Assembly (NCBI GenBank): GCA_019635535.1
Contig: JAHBZH010000001.1
Coordinates: forward strand, 379,001-443,000
Source of the DNA: Sphingomonas sp.
Lineage (GTDB): Bacteria; Pseudomonadota; Alphaproteobacteria; Sphingomonadales; Sphingomonadaceae
Length of the DNA: 64,000 nucleotides
Direction: 5' to 3'
The notes under the pieces are model-generated. The model made no database searches. It was given only the letters and a program-made list of their open reading frames with translations, and was not told the origin of the DNA. The position numbers and the translations under genes are program-made. This document shows positions 18,695 through 28,208 of the stretch, in pieces (the stretch's first letter is position 1; every line of letters begins with the position of its first letter).

Positions 18695-19516
18695 TCAGCC
18701 GCGGCGAAAGGTGAATTCGGCGCAGCCGGTTCCCAAAAGGCCGAAATCCTTCGGCCGCGGCCGTTCGACTATCGGCCTGAAGCCGAGCCGGGCGAAGCAT
18801 GTCTTCACTTCCTCGGGCGTGGCCGACTCGTAAGGATAGCCGCCGAGCCAATCGTGAACATCGTTATGGAAATTCATGCCGCGCTTTCCCTTGTAATTGG
18901 CGACATAGGTCCAGGGATTGCGCCGGGTTACGACGAGACCGACATAGAACGCGGCCTTGTAAATCCCGCGGATCGCCGCCCGCACCGGTTCTGCCATATT
19001 TGTATAGAGGCGCTTTTCGAGCCTCCAGAAGCCGCAGGTCGGACGCTTCTGGTAGAGTGCGATCGCGAAATGCCCCCCCTGGCGCACCAGGCCGGCCGCC
19101 TTTTCGATCGCGGCCCACATCGCTCCCGTGTGGTGCAGCACGCCCCATGAATAGACAATGTCGAATTCGCCGAGTTCCTCGCGGTGGGCATCGAAAATGC
19201 TCAGCTCGCGGATCGTGACCGGCGCGCCCGGCGCATATCTGTTCAGCAAATCGCGCGCGGCGGACACGGAATTCGGATCGATATCCACGGCAACCACCTC
19301 GGCGGCGCCCAACCGCAACGCGGCCAGACTGTGCAGCCCGGATCCGCAGCCGATGTCGATGAACCGGCTGCCGGTAATCGCTTCCCGCGGAAGCAGGTCA
19401 AGCAGGCCGCGCTCGGCTTCGCGGATCGCGTCATCGTCCACATTGGCAAGATAGTCCCGCCAATTCTCGCCGAACTCGAAGTGGGTTTCGAGCCGCTGCA
19501 ACCCCGGTTTGTTCAT
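18695..19516 (-). CDS. Class I SAM-dependent methyltransferase
   Basis: This 273-residue protein has motif I 'FIDIGCGSGLHSLAALRLG' and the acidic post-I 'AVDIDPNSV', with 'VYSWGVLHHTG' downstream, typical of small-molecule methyltransferases. The location just upstream of a glycosyltransferase in the EPS operon suggests methylation of a sugar in the polymer. A lipid or ubiquinone-type substrate cannot be excluded. A 173-base gap separates it from the flippase gene upstream. Confidence 0.8.
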   Translation of the reverse strand: MNKPGLQRLETHFEFGENWRDYLANVDDDAIREAERGLLDLLPREAITGSRFIDIGCGSGLHSLAALRLGAAEVVAVDIDPNSVSAARDLLNRYAPGAPVTIRELSIFDAHREELGEFDIVYSWGVLHHTGAMWAAIEKAAGLVRQGGHFAIALYQKRPTCGFWRLEKRLYTNMAEPVRAAIRGIYKAAFYVGLVVTRRNPWTYVANYKGKRGMNFHNDVHDWLGGYPYESATPEEVKTCFARLGFRPIVERPRPKDFGLLGTGCAEFTFRRG

Positions 19517-19689
19517 GATCGTAACCTTGTTCGTGTCAGCGACTGCAGAACGCGCGTCGAAGTCCTACTTGGTCCCCGTCGGAATTCAGCCCTGCACCTA
19601 AGGCCATGAGGGAAGGGAGGCAATCAGTTTCTCGACAGTGATCGTCAGTGAAATCAAATACATAACTGAAATCGCGATGCGAAAACATG

Positions 19690-21027
19690 CTATTCGCGCG
19701 CTTTCGGCTGGCGGGTTCGCAGGGTCCACAGCAGCACGCCGCAGGAAAATGCCTGCATCGCCGTCGTCGAGACGACCAGGCCGACCAGACCCAATGGGCC
19801 CACGAGAATGAAGCTCAACGACAATTTCAGGATCAGGCCGGCGAAAGCCAGCCAGGCCGCCAGCCGGTAGCGGGCAACGCTGTACAGCAGCTGCGACGCC
19901 GTGATCATCGCGAAATAGAAGGGCAACTGCGTCAGGCTCCAGCGCAGCACTTCGGTGACCTCGCGCGTGTCGTCCGTCGTGAACGCTCCGCGTTCAAACA
20001 GCAGCCGCACGATGTGCTCCGCGAACGGCCAGATCAGCAGCACGGCGCCGGTGCCGGAAGCGAAAAGCAGCCAGGTCCATCGCCGTGCGACGTGGTAGAG
20101 CGCATCGGGATCGCTCGCCTTCATCCGCACGAAGACGGGCAGGATCGCGCGCCCGATCGCGGTCGCTCCCAATGCGAGAAAGAGCGCCTGTATCCGCGTC
20201 GCATATCCCAATGTGGCGATCGACCCGCCGGCCATGTCGGCCGCGAAGAACTGATCCACAACCGTGGTAAGCGCCATCAGCAGCTGCGTCGCGAACATGA
20301 TGCCGGCCCCGGCGCGAAATTCCGCCCAGGCGGGCGAGGCGAAGCCGAACCGCGGCCGCGGCGCCTCCCTCCCCAGCAGCAGCATGGTGATGACCAGCTG
20401 GGCCGCGAAACCGGCGAGCGTCCCCCACAACAGCACCTGCAACCCGCCGACACTCCACAGCAACAGCGCTCCCAGCAGCACGAGCGCCGGCATCCCTTCC
20501 AGCAAGCTGTTGGCGTGGCGCCCCCGGGACATCAGCAGAACGGACCCGGAATTGGCGGCGAGGCCGAGCGGAACCGCGAAAGCGAGATAGTTGACGGCCG
20601 TGACCGCATGACGATGCGTTTCGGCCTCGAGACCAAGCGTCGAGAAATCCAGCAACAGCCGCAGCGCCAGCCAAACGACCAGTCCGGTCGCGAATCCCAG
20701 CAGGACCACCGCGCCGAGCAGCTCGCCGCGGAATCGCCGTTCCTCGGCCGGCGCGGAATTCCGCAATCGCCCGTCAAGCGGAATGACGACCGCGATGGCG
20801 ATGCTGTACCAGAGCGCGGCGGGCATCATGATTAGATTGAAAACAAAGAGATAGGCATCGACGACCGATCCGGTGCCGAAGGTCTGGGCAACGACCATTT
20901 CCTTGGCGGCGGCCACGCCCTTGGCGATCAATATGAAGATGGCGACGACCGTCATGCCCCGCGCGATCGTGCCGTGCACGCCGGTCCATGCCGACAGCAG
21001 GGAGGAGGGAAGCACCCGTTTCAGCAC
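19690..21027 (-). CDS. MurJ-like lipid-linked oligosaccharide flippase
   Basis: This 445-residue multi-helix protein belongs to the MOP/MVF exporter group. The segment 'LLFERGAFTTDDT' is the MurJ-family signature. In an EPS locus without another flippase it most likely acts as Wzx, turning the undecaprenyl-linked repeat across the inner membrane; it could also be a second lipid II flippase. I prefer the GTG at 21027, seven bases after AGGGA, over the TTG at 21066. Confidence 0.85.
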   Translation of the reverse strand: MLKRVLPSSLLSAWTGVHGTIARGMTVVAIFILIAKGVAAAKEMVVAQTFGTGSVVDAYLFVFNLIMMPAALWYSIAIAVVIPLDGRLRNSAPAEERRFRGELLGAVVLLGFATGLVVWLALRLLLDFSTLGLEAETHRHAVTAVNYLAFAVPLGLAANSGSVLLMSRGRHANSLLEGMPALVLLGALLLWSVGGLQVLLWGTLAGFAAQLVITMLLLGREAPRPRFGFASPAWAEFRAGAGIMFATQLLMALTTVVDQFFAADMAGGSIATLGYATRIQALFLALGATAIGRAILPVFVRMKASDPDALYHVARRWTWLLFASGTGAVLLIWPFAEHIVRLLFERGAFTTDDTREVTEVLRWSLTQLPFYFAMITASQLLYSVARYRLAAWLAFAGLILKLSLSFILVGPLGLVGLVVSTTAMQAFSCGVLLWTLRTRQPKARE

Positions 21028-21096
21028 CGAATGATCCCTACCCGCCCGAGCTCGCGTCGCAGGCAATTGCCGGTCGATCTGGAGAAGGCGCGCACG

Positions 21097-22362
21097 TCAA
21101 ATGCGCCGCAGCGAAATCGATCCGATCCAGGGCCATTCGGGCACCCCCCGATCAAGGCTCCCCTTGACGCGTATGGCGAACCACTGGTTCGCGCAGCCGG
21201 ACGGCACGCTGAATTCCATCCCCAGCCGGCGCGCCTCGGCGTCCGCCGGTGGAAAATCTGTTTCGGCCAGGCGCCGTGCCGGCTGACCGGCACATTCGAT
21301 CCGCACGAGCGGCCGCCGAAGCGCATCCTCGGCAACGCTGCCCACCAATGCCTCCGCGCGATATCGGCCGGGCGGCAGACGAAGCAACTGTCGTGCGACA
21401 TCGCCGGCCACGCTTGAGCCCGCCGGCACATAGAGCACGAAATCCTGATCGGAACCATCCCGCAGCCGGCGATCCGGAATCAGCTCGCCATCCTCGGCGA
21501 ACGACCAGTCGAAGGGGGGAAGCCGGCGTTCGACCCGAAAATTCCCGTCCCTGAGCAAGCCTGGCTGCCGAGCCGGCAGGCCTCGCACATCGACATACGC
21601 GGCCCAGGCGAGATCATGTCGGCCCGCTCCGCTCAGCCGGCCGAGCAGGATCGTGGCGAGTTCGCGATCCTGCTCATCCGACCAGTCAAGCATCCCTTGG
21701 AACACCGTCGCGAATGCAGCGGCGTCGTTCCCTGCGCCGAGATAATAGGTCAGGAAGTTGCGCCACCAGTTCGGCCGCGCAAGCAGGATTCGATTCACTT
21801 GTCGGGCGATTTCGGGGGTCTGAGTGGCGTTGGTGAGAATGGGGTAGAGAACCGGCTTCACCTCCTCGGACGTGCGCATGATCGTATCGTAGTGGCGAAG
21901 CGCGCCGGCGATATCATCCGCCGCCACCCGGTCCTCGATCAGCCAGAGTTCGGTCAGCATGTCGCGCTTGGTGATCGTCTCCGCATAGGCGAGCAGCCGT
22001 CGCGCCTCCAGCCGACGACCCTGCAGATCGGCGACAAAGCCCATCACGCGCAACGCCGCGACCGCCGTCGGATCGCTTCGATAGGCATCACGGGCATATT
22101 CGCTTGCCAGCCTTATGGTCTCGGCCGAGGGCGCCTGGCTGGAGGATAGCAGCTGTTGGGCAAGCCCCGCGCGCGCGCGCGCGTCATAGGGGGCGACAGC
22201 GAGCGCGATCTGCGGGCGCGCATATCTGAACACGCCGGCCGCCGTCACCGAAACCAGCAGCGCGGACAGGACGAGGCCGGCGATGCCCGCCATCAGCCAT
22301 CCAAGGAGGCCAGACCGCCCGGTCGTCACACCCATTGCCCGTCCGCCCGCGTCAGCCGTCAA
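21097..22362 (-). CDS. Membrane-anchored TPR-like EPS accessory protein, unknown function
   Basis: This 421-residue protein has one N-terminal membrane helix ('LMAGIAGLVLSALLVSVTAA'), an alpha-helical middle of TPR character (about residues 60-250: 'ALRVMGFVADLQGRRLEARR') and a beta-rich C-terminal third ('RLPPFDWSFAEDGEL', 'LLRLPPGRYRAEALVG', 'ECAGQPARRLAETDF') reminiscent of carbohydrate-binding jelly-roll modules. The TTG start overlaps the stop of the autokinase gene (4 bases); an ATG at 22335 is an alternative. I know no named family; context suggests periplasmic help in polymerisation or chain-length control. Confidence 0.7.
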   Translation of the reverse strand: MTADAGGRAMGVTTGRSGLLGWLMAGIAGLVLSALLVSVTAAGVFRYARPQIALAVAPYDARARAGLAQQLLSSSQAPSAETIRLASEYARDAYRSDPTAVAALRVMGFVADLQGRRLEARRLLAYAETITKRDMLTELWLIEDRVAADDIAGALRHYDTIMRTSEEVKPVLYPILTNATQTPEIARQVNRILLARPNWWRNFLTYYLGAGNDAAAFATVFQGMLDWSDEQDRELATILLGRLSGAGRHDLAWAAYVDVRGLPARQPGLLRDGNFRVERRLPPFDWSFAEDGELIPDRRLRDGSDQDFVLYVPAGSSVAGDVARQLLRLPPGRYRAEALVGSVAEDALRRPLVRIECAGQPARRLAETDFPPADAEARRLGMEFSVPSGCANQWFAIRVKGSLDRGVPEWPWIGSISLRRI

Positions 22363-24536
22363 GTCGTTTGCTCGGCATTCCGTCCATAACCATAGCCATA
22401 TTCATAGCCGTAAGCCGTGCGCCTTGCCTCAAACTTGGTCACGACCGCGCCCAGCATGTGCGCATTGGCCGCCAGTAGCCGGGCGATCGCCACGCGGGCC
22501 TGGCCGAGCTTGGTTTCGTTGGCTTCGATCACGAACACCGTGCCTTCCGTGCGACTGGCAAGCAACGGCGCATCCGCCAGGCCCATGACGGGAGGCGAGT
22601 CGATGACGATATGGTCGAAACGGTCATTGAGCTGCCGAAGGAGTTCGGCGAGCCGGCCGCCGGAGAGCAGCTCCGCCGCGCTGGGCGGTTGCGGCCCGGC
22701 CGGCATGACCGCCACATCGCCCGGCAGGGTGTGGATCATGTCGGACAGATTGTCGTCGCCGGCGAGAAAGTTGCTGAACCCGCGATCATTGGAAAGGCCC
22801 AATATGTGGTGGAATGACGGCGAGCGCATGTCTCCGTCGATCAGCAACACGCGCCGGCCGGTCCGCGCCAGGGATCGCGCGACGGCATAGGCCGTGGTCG
22901 ACTTTCCTTCGCCGGGCCGCGTGCTCGTGATGGCGAGCGTCGCCGGAGCGCCATGATCCGTCGTGAAGGCCAGGCTGGTCTGCACCGCAAGATAGGCCTC
23001 GGAAAGATCCGACTTCCGATCGCCCACCAGCGCATAGGGATCCTCGTCGCCGGACGTTCTGGGAACCGTGCCGAGCAAGGGAAGGCCGAACAGATTATGC
23101 ACTTGCGACGGATCCGAAATGGCATCGTCCATCTGCTCGATCACCAGCGCCAGCACGAAACCCGTAACGCCACCCAGCGCCATGGCGAGCACCAGATAGA
23201 TGAGAATCCGCGGACTGGAGGGGCGCTCGGGAATCTGCGCGATGTCCACGACCGAAATGTTGTTGATCCCCACGCCGCCGGCAACACCGATCTCCTTGTA
23301 GCGCTGCAGCAGCGCGTCATAGAGTTGGCGATTGGTATCAACCTCGCGCTGGTAGATGTTGTACTGAATACTGCGTCGGCGCTGATCCAGCAGGCCCGCC
23401 TTGAGCTGCTCCACGCGCCGCGTCAGATTGGCCTCGCGTTCGGTGCTCGCCACGAAATTCGAGCGCAATGTGTCGCGCACCCTGTTTTCCTCCCGCTCGA
23501 TCGAGCGGTCGAGCTGCTCGATCTGCTGGCGCAGCGCAACCACGGGGGGATATTCGGGTTCGAATTGCACTTGCAGCCGGGCAAGCTCGGCGGCGGATTC
23601 CGCGCGCCGCTGCCGCAGGCCGGAAATCGCCTGGTTCTGAAGCGCTTCGCCAACCTGATCGCCGGGCGCGCCGAGGCGGCTTTCGGCCTGCACGCGATCG
23701 GCGGTCGCCGTGGTCAATTCCCGATTGAGCGCCGCCAGATCGTCGACAACGAGCGGTCGCTCGCCCATTCCGAACGCCGGGCTGGCCGGCAGGTTCACGA
23801 GCCCTTCCCGCTCGGCATAGCCGACAAGCACTCTTTCGGACTCGTCCAGCCGGGTGCGCAGCTGGTCTAGCCGCTGTTCGAGGAACTGGCGCGCATAGGA
23901 GGTCGCGGCAAAACGACGCTCCAGCGCCATGCGGATGAAATGCTCGCCCCAGGCATTCGCAACCCTTGCGGAAAAGGCAGGATCGGGGCTCGTAAAGTTG
24001 ACATGAACGAGGCGCGAAAGGCGGACCGGCGCGACCGAAAGATTGCGCAGCAACTGGTCGGCGACCTTGCGAATCCGTTGCTGGCGCGACGAGGCCCCAG
24101 GCCGGACACGGCCGTTTTCAAACCAGGTGTCCGTCTCTCGCATCTCGAACATCTGGAAGAAGCTCGCATCGTCGAAAAGGCGCAGCTCGGTCGCGACGCT
24201 GGCCGCCAGCGCATGCGACTGCAGCAGTCCGTATTGCGTCTGGTAGAATTCCATGTCCGCCAGTCCGGTTTCCGGCTCCACGCCCTGCACCCGGACGATA
24301 TTGTTGCTTTCGCGCTGAATCTCGATCGTCGCGCGCGCGGTATACAGGCGGGTCATCAGCAGGATCACGATGGTTGCCGCCACGATCGCGGTGACGATGC
24401 TGCCGAAAATGAGCCAGCGGCGGCGCTGAAAGACAGTCAGATAATGCCCGAGCAGCGGAAACAGCGTCACGGAATCTTCGGCGGCCGGCGCAGGAGCAGC
24501 GTTTTGACCTGCGTATCGGAGGTTCATATCGTTCAT
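22359..24536 (-). CDS. Polysaccharide co-polymerase with tyrosine autokinase domain (Wzc-like)
   Basis: This 725-residue inner-membrane protein sets EPS chain length and couples it to export. An N-terminal Wzz domain sits between two membrane helices (about residues 38-58 and 435-455), with a long periplasmic coiled coil in between ('RQQIEQLDRSIEREENRVRD'). The cytoplasmic BY-kinase domain has Walker A 'STRPGEGKSTTAYA', Walker A' 'LLIDGDMRSP' and Walker B-like 'HIVIDSPPVMGL'. The tail has five clustered tyrosines (YGYEYGYGYG) for autophosphorylation. It lies directly after the Wza gene. Confidence 0.94.
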   Translation of the reverse strand: MNDMNLRYAGQNAAPAPAAEDSVTLFPLLGHYLTVFQRRRWLIFGSIVTAIVAATIVILLMTRLYTARATIEIQRESNNIVRVQGVEPETGLADMEFYQTQYGLLQSHALAASVATELRLFDDASFFQMFEMRETDTWFENGRVRPGASSRQQRIRKVADQLLRNLSVAPVRLSRLVHVNFTSPDPAFSARVANAWGEHFIRMALERRFAATSYARQFLEQRLDQLRTRLDESERVLVGYAEREGLVNLPASPAFGMGERPLVVDDLAALNRELTTATADRVQAESRLGAPGDQVGEALQNQAISGLRQRRAESAAELARLQVQFEPEYPPVVALRQQIEQLDRSIEREENRVRDTLRSNFVASTEREANLTRRVEQLKAGLLDQRRRSIQYNIYQREVDTNRQLYDALLQRYKEIGVAGGVGINNISVVDIAQIPERPSSPRILIYLVLAMALGGVTGFVLALVIEQMDDAISDPSQVHNLFGLPLLGTVPRTSGDEDPYALVGDRKSDLSEAYLAVQTSLAFTTDHGAPATLAITSTRPGEGKSTTAYAVARSLARTGRRVLLIDGDMRSPSFHHILGLSNDRGFSNFLAGDDNLSDMIHTLPGDVAVMPAGPQPPSAAELLSGGRLAELLRQLNDRFDHIVIDSPPVMGLADAPLLASRTEGTVFVIEANETKLGQARVAIARLLAANAHMLGAVVTKFEARRTAYGYEYGYGYGRNAEQTT

Positions 24537-24547
24537 CTGTCTGATTT

Positions 24548-25267
24548 CTACCGCCGTTGAATGAGCGCAATGATCGGTGCCGTCAGCAGCGCCGAGCTCT
24601 GGATGATATCCCGGAAAATCCGGCGCGCGCGCGATTCGCCTACCAATACGACGTCCTGGGCATAGACTTCCGGATCCTGATAGAGCCCCGCGCGAATGGC
24701 GCGGATGTCGTAAAGCGCCGCCATGCGCTGTCCATCGACGGTGCGAAACAGCACGACATGATTCAATCGGGCAAATTCGGTGGCACCCTGCGCGCGGGCG
24801 ATCGCCTGCATCAGGGTCATGCGGCCCACGATCGGATAGAGGCCCGGGGTGGTCACTTCCCCGTCGATCGTCACCACGCGGCTGACGCTCTCCTCTATGT
24901 TTACGGTAACCTGAGGATTGCGGACATATCGCCCCGCCAGGCGCCGCTCGATTTCCTGGGCGACCTGAACAGGCGACAGCCCCCCCGCATGGACCTCTCC
25001 GACCAACGGAAACGAAATCACGCCGGCCGCATCCGCCTGGACCGTCCTGGCCAATTCTTCAACGCCGTAGATTTCGATCTGCAGCCGATCGAACGGCATG
25101 ATGGTGTAGGGCTGCCCCGGCGCTGCCAGATCGGCCGCGGAGGGCGGCGGCAGCACGCCGGTTTCAGAAACCGTGACATATTGAGTGGTCTGCAACGGCG
25201 GTGAGGAGGAGCAACCGGCGACCATCAGTCCGCTCAAGGCAGCGGTCGCGCTCCAGAAAAACCTCAT
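24548..25267 (-). CDS. Polysaccharide export outer-membrane lipoprotein (Wza/BexD family)
   Basis: This 239-residue lipoprotein (lipobox in 'LSGLMVAGCSSS') forms the export channel for the EPS. It has the Poly_export domain ('YTIMPFDRLQIEIYGVEEL', 'VSFPLVGEVHAGG' type) and an SLBB domain ('VTIDGEVTTPGLYPI'). It is shorter than E. coli Wza (about 380 aa), having one SLBB unit, as is common in alphaproteobacteria. It is followed after 11 bases by the autokinase gene. Confidence 0.92.
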   Translation of the reverse strand: MRFFWSATAALSGLMVAGCSSSPPLQTTQYVTVSETGVLPPPSAADLAAPGQPYTIMPFDRLQIEIYGVEELARTVQADAAGVISFPLVGEVHAGGLSPVQVAQEIERRLAGRYVRNPQVTVNIEESVSRVVTIDGEVTTPGLYPIVGRMTLMQAIARAQGATEFARLNHVVLFRTVDGQRMAALYDIRAIRAGLYQDPEVYAQDVVLVGESRARRIFRDIIQSSALLTAPIIALIQRR

Positions 25268-25338
25268 CGACTACCTTTCATACGCATAATCGGGGGGTGA
25301 ACTAGTCGCATTAATCCCGGTTCAAGATGAGCGCAACG

Positions 25339-26778
25339 CTACGACGCCAGGGCTTCGCTTCGGTTCCGTGGGCGCGCCGTCCCGCCGAGCCATCCGCAGG
25401 CGACCGAGAAGAGGACCGTCAGCATCGGCGTTCGGAGAGGATAATCGACAAGGCTGGCGATCAGCAGCAGCAAGACCGTGGCCGAGCCCAGAACGGCATA
25501 GGATTCGCCCAGCCGGAACGCCGCAACGCTCCGCCACAGCCACCATCCGATCAGAACGAGTAGCAGGACGAGCGCGGGAACGCCGCCCGTTATCGCCAGT
25601 TCCAGCAGGTCGTTGTGCGCGTGATTGAGGTAGCCGGCGGAGAGCAACTCGAGCGGCTCGCCCGCCCGGAAAACGGGATCGAACGAGCCCAGTCCCGACC
25701 CGACCGGAAAATAGTCCCGAGCCAATGCGACAAGCCGGGGGAAAATCTGGACACGTTGTTCGACTTGGAAGTCATTGGCGGCCAGCCGTTGCAGGGTTTC
25801 GGCCCGGCCGAATGCGAGGAAGGTCAGCGCGCCGCCGATCGCGATGACGGCGACGAAAGCCAGGATGAGGGACCGACCGTGCGCAGCCGGGCGGCCACGG
25901 CGCACCGCCCGCTCCTGAATGTACTGAAATCCGGCCCAGAAGCTTGCGACGCCGCCCAGCACGAGCCCCGCGCGCGAGCCGGTGACCATCAGCATCAACA
26001 GAAACAGCACCGCCACCAGCACAATGCTCGCGCGCTTGATCTGGCGGGCCTGCGCGTCGCCCCGCATGCGCGATGCCCAGATCGCCAGCATGGGCAGGGT
26101 CACAGCCAGCAGCATCGCTTGATGATTTCTGTTGGCGAAGGCACCCACGGCAGCGCCTTCGTTGGTGATTCTGTAGAGATAGAAGGAACTGGCGCCCCCG
26201 CTCGCCAATTGCAGCACGGCCAGAAGCGCGCTGAAAAGCGACAGGACGATGATCGGCGTGATCAAATGCTCGCGCTGGGTTGGATCGAGCTTCGCGAACC
26301 CGATCAGAGCCGCGAACGGGACGATCATCGATGCCAGCGCGTTGCGGGTGAGATCCGGTGCAAGGCTGATCGGGCGCCAGGGCTGCGAAATGCCCATGAG
26401 CTCCGCACCGGGAACGAACGGTTCGCGCCCCGGCAGCGCTGCCCACCAGTCAGCCGGAAGCGGGATCAGATGAATGGCGGTCAGCAACGTGAACCAGACC
26501 AGCAGCCAGAACGGCATCCGGATCGCGCGGAAATCGAGCGGGCCGGGAAGGAAAAGAAACGCGATCAGGCAAAGGGCGGCGACGGGACGCACATAAAGCA
26601 GGGAGAGAACGTCGTCGCGCGATCCTCCGCCACCCGCGAAGCAGGCTGCCAGCAAGATCAGATAGAGATAGAATGGGAGATTGTTCGCCAGGCCATCGCC
26701 GCCGAGCCGAAAAGCCGGACGGCGCGACGTGCCCGACGACGCGGAGCGACCTCCAGCCGCCATCAGGCTCTCGCCCAT
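25339..26778 (-). CDS. Wzy_C/O-antigen ligase-family membrane protein
   Basis: This 479-residue protein has about eleven to twelve membrane helices and the signature loop 'GAFANRNHQAMLLAVTLPML' together with 'YLNHAHNDLLELAITGG' in the large periplasmic loop. The family holds O-antigen ligases (WaaL) and polymerases (Wzy). Within this locus it could polymerise the EPS or transfer glycan to an acceptor. The EpsG-type protein at 16578 competes for the polymerase role. An ATG at 26763, better placed after GAGAG, is an alternative start. Confidence 0.87.
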   Translation of the reverse strand: MGESLMAAGGRSASSGTSRRPAFRLGGDGLANNLPFYLYLILLAACFAGGGGSRDDVLSLLYVRPVAALCLIAFLFLPGPLDFRAIRMPFWLLVWFTLLTAIHLIPLPADWWAALPGREPFVPGAELMGISQPWRPISLAPDLTRNALASMIVPFAALIGFAKLDPTQREHLITPIIVLSLFSALLAVLQLASGGASSFYLYRITNEGAAVGAFANRNHQAMLLAVTLPMLAIWASRMRGDAQARQIKRASIVLVAVLFLLMLMVTGSRAGLVLGGVASFWAGFQYIQERAVRRGRPAAHGRSLILAFVAVIAIGGALTFLAFGRAETLQRLAANDFQVEQRVQIFPRLVALARDYFPVGSGLGSFDPVFRAGEPLELLSAGYLNHAHNDLLELAITGGVPALVLLLVLIGWWLWRSVAAFRLGESYAVLGSATVLLLLIASLVDYPLRTPMLTVLFSVACGWLGGTARPRNRSEALAS

Positions 26779-26803
26779 GCGCGCGGCGTCTTGTCCGGGC
26801 TTC

Positions 26804-28072
26804 TCACAAGGTCCACCGGCCCACGGCTCCCAAATCCATCTCTCGCCACATCCCTTTCAGATCGGCCACCAGGCCGCCTTCATGCACGAGATCGCGTACC
26901 CGCCGGGGAGACAGGCTTCTATACGCGTCATGCGACACCGCCGCAAAAATCATGTCGTAACGGCCCTCCAGCGCATCCGCCTTGAGTTCGATCTCATATT
27001 CGTGAAGCGCTTCTTCGGGATCCGCCAACGCATCGTGAACCGTCACGTCATGACCGAGCTCGCGCAGACGCCGGATGACATCGACCACCCGGCTGTTGCG
27101 CAGATCGGGCACATTCTCCTTGAACGTCAGACCCAGCACCAACGCGGAGCCGGGCCGTTCGCTACGCGCCGCATGCAGGCTGTCCGCGACCCATTCGCCC
27201 ATGCCGTCGTTCGTCGATCGGCCCGCCAAGATGACATTGGGCTCATGTCCCAGCTCCCGCGCCCGGTGGCTGAGATAATAAGGGTCCACGCCGATGCAGT
27301 GCCCCCCCACGAGTCCCGGCTGGAACGGCAGGAAGTTCCATTTGGTCGAGGCCGCATCGAGCACGTCCCAAATGGAAACGTCCATCTTCGCGAAAATCTG
27401 CGTGATCTCGTTCATGAACGCGATGTTGATGTCGCGCTGCGCGTTCTCGATGACCTTGGCCGCTTCCGCGACCTTGATCGAAGCCGCCGGAAAGACGCCC
27501 GCCGACGTCGCTTTCCCGTAAAGCGCCGCAAGGCGATCCAGCGTGGCGGGCGCATCTCCGGCCACCACCTTCACGATCGCCTCGAGCCGGTGAACCCGAT
27601 CGCCCGGATTGATGCGCTCGGGCGAATAGCCCACAAAGAAGTCCGAACCATGCGCCAGGCCCGCCTGCCGCTCGATAAGCGGCACGCAAATATCCTCGGT
27701 CACTCCGGGATAGACGGTGCTCTCGTAAACCACGATGGGCCGGGCGGATGGCTCCAGCAGCGCCGCCACCGTCCGGGTCGCGCTCAATATCGGACGAAGA
27801 TCGGGTTCGTTCCGCTCATCCACAGGCGTCGGTACGGTAACGACATAGATGCTCGCCCCCGCGCACTCTTCCGGCTCGCAGGTCAATCGCAGCCGCGCCG
27901 CCGACAGCGCGCCGGGCTCGACTTCGCCCGTGCGATCATGACCGCGAGAGAGTTCGGCGATGCGGCCCGCGTCGATATCGAGGCCGGTGGTGTCAAAGGA
28001 CTTCGCGAGTGCGACAGCCAGAGGCAGGCCGACATAGCCGAGGCCGACCACGACAACTTTTTCTTGATTCAT
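26804..28072 (-). CDS. Nucleotide-sugar 6-dehydrogenase (UDP-N-acetylhexosamine dehydrogenase, TviB/WecC type)
   Basis: This 422-residue NAD enzyme oxidises C6 of a UDP-sugar to a uronic acid in two steps. Visible are the N-terminal Rossmann motif 'VVGLGYVGLPLAVALAKSF', the PTP motif 'VVTVPTPVDE' and the catalytic Cys259 in 'VGGHCIGVDPYYL'. The sequence style is that of UDP-GlcNAc/GalNAc dehydrogenases (TviB, WbpO) more than UDP-glucose dehydrogenase, but substrate is inferred. With the 4-epimerase at 8304 and the amidotransferase at 13233 it suggests hexosaminuronic acid in the polymer. Confidence 0.9.
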   Translation of the reverse strand: MNQEKVVVVGLGYVGLPLAVALAKSFDTTGLDIDAGRIAELSRGHDRTGEVEPGALSAARLRLTCEPEECAGASIYVVTVPTPVDERNEPDLRPILSATRTVAALLEPSARPIVVYESTVYPGVTEDICVPLIERQAGLAHGSDFFVGYSPERINPGDRVHRLEAIVKVVAGDAPATLDRLAALYGKATSAGVFPAASIKVAEAAKVIENAQRDINIAFMNEITQIFAKMDVSIWDVLDAASTKWNFLPFQPGLVGGHCIGVDPYYLSHRARELGHEPNVILAGRSTNDGMGEWVADSLHAARSERPGSALVLGLTFKENVPDLRNSRVVDVIRRLRELGHDVTVHDALADPEEALHEYEIELKADALEGRYDMIFAAVSHDAYRSLSPRRVRDLVHEGGLVADLKGMWREMDLGAVGRWTL

Positions 28073-28208
28073 TATACTTGCTTATCTGGGGAAGGAGGCT
28101 GCTTCATTCGAGCTGTCCGGCGCTATTTACCTGTCTTCGCCCGGTCCGCCAACCCGAAAGCCAACGCGTCCCATCGGCAATGCCGCGCCGAGCAGCCCAC
28201 AGACTGCC

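Noticed and set aside
25615..26985. 456-codon plus-strand open frame
   Set aside because: Antisense to the Wzy_C membrane protein and reads as a polar Gln/Arg/Asp-rich string, the mirror of hydrophobic codons.
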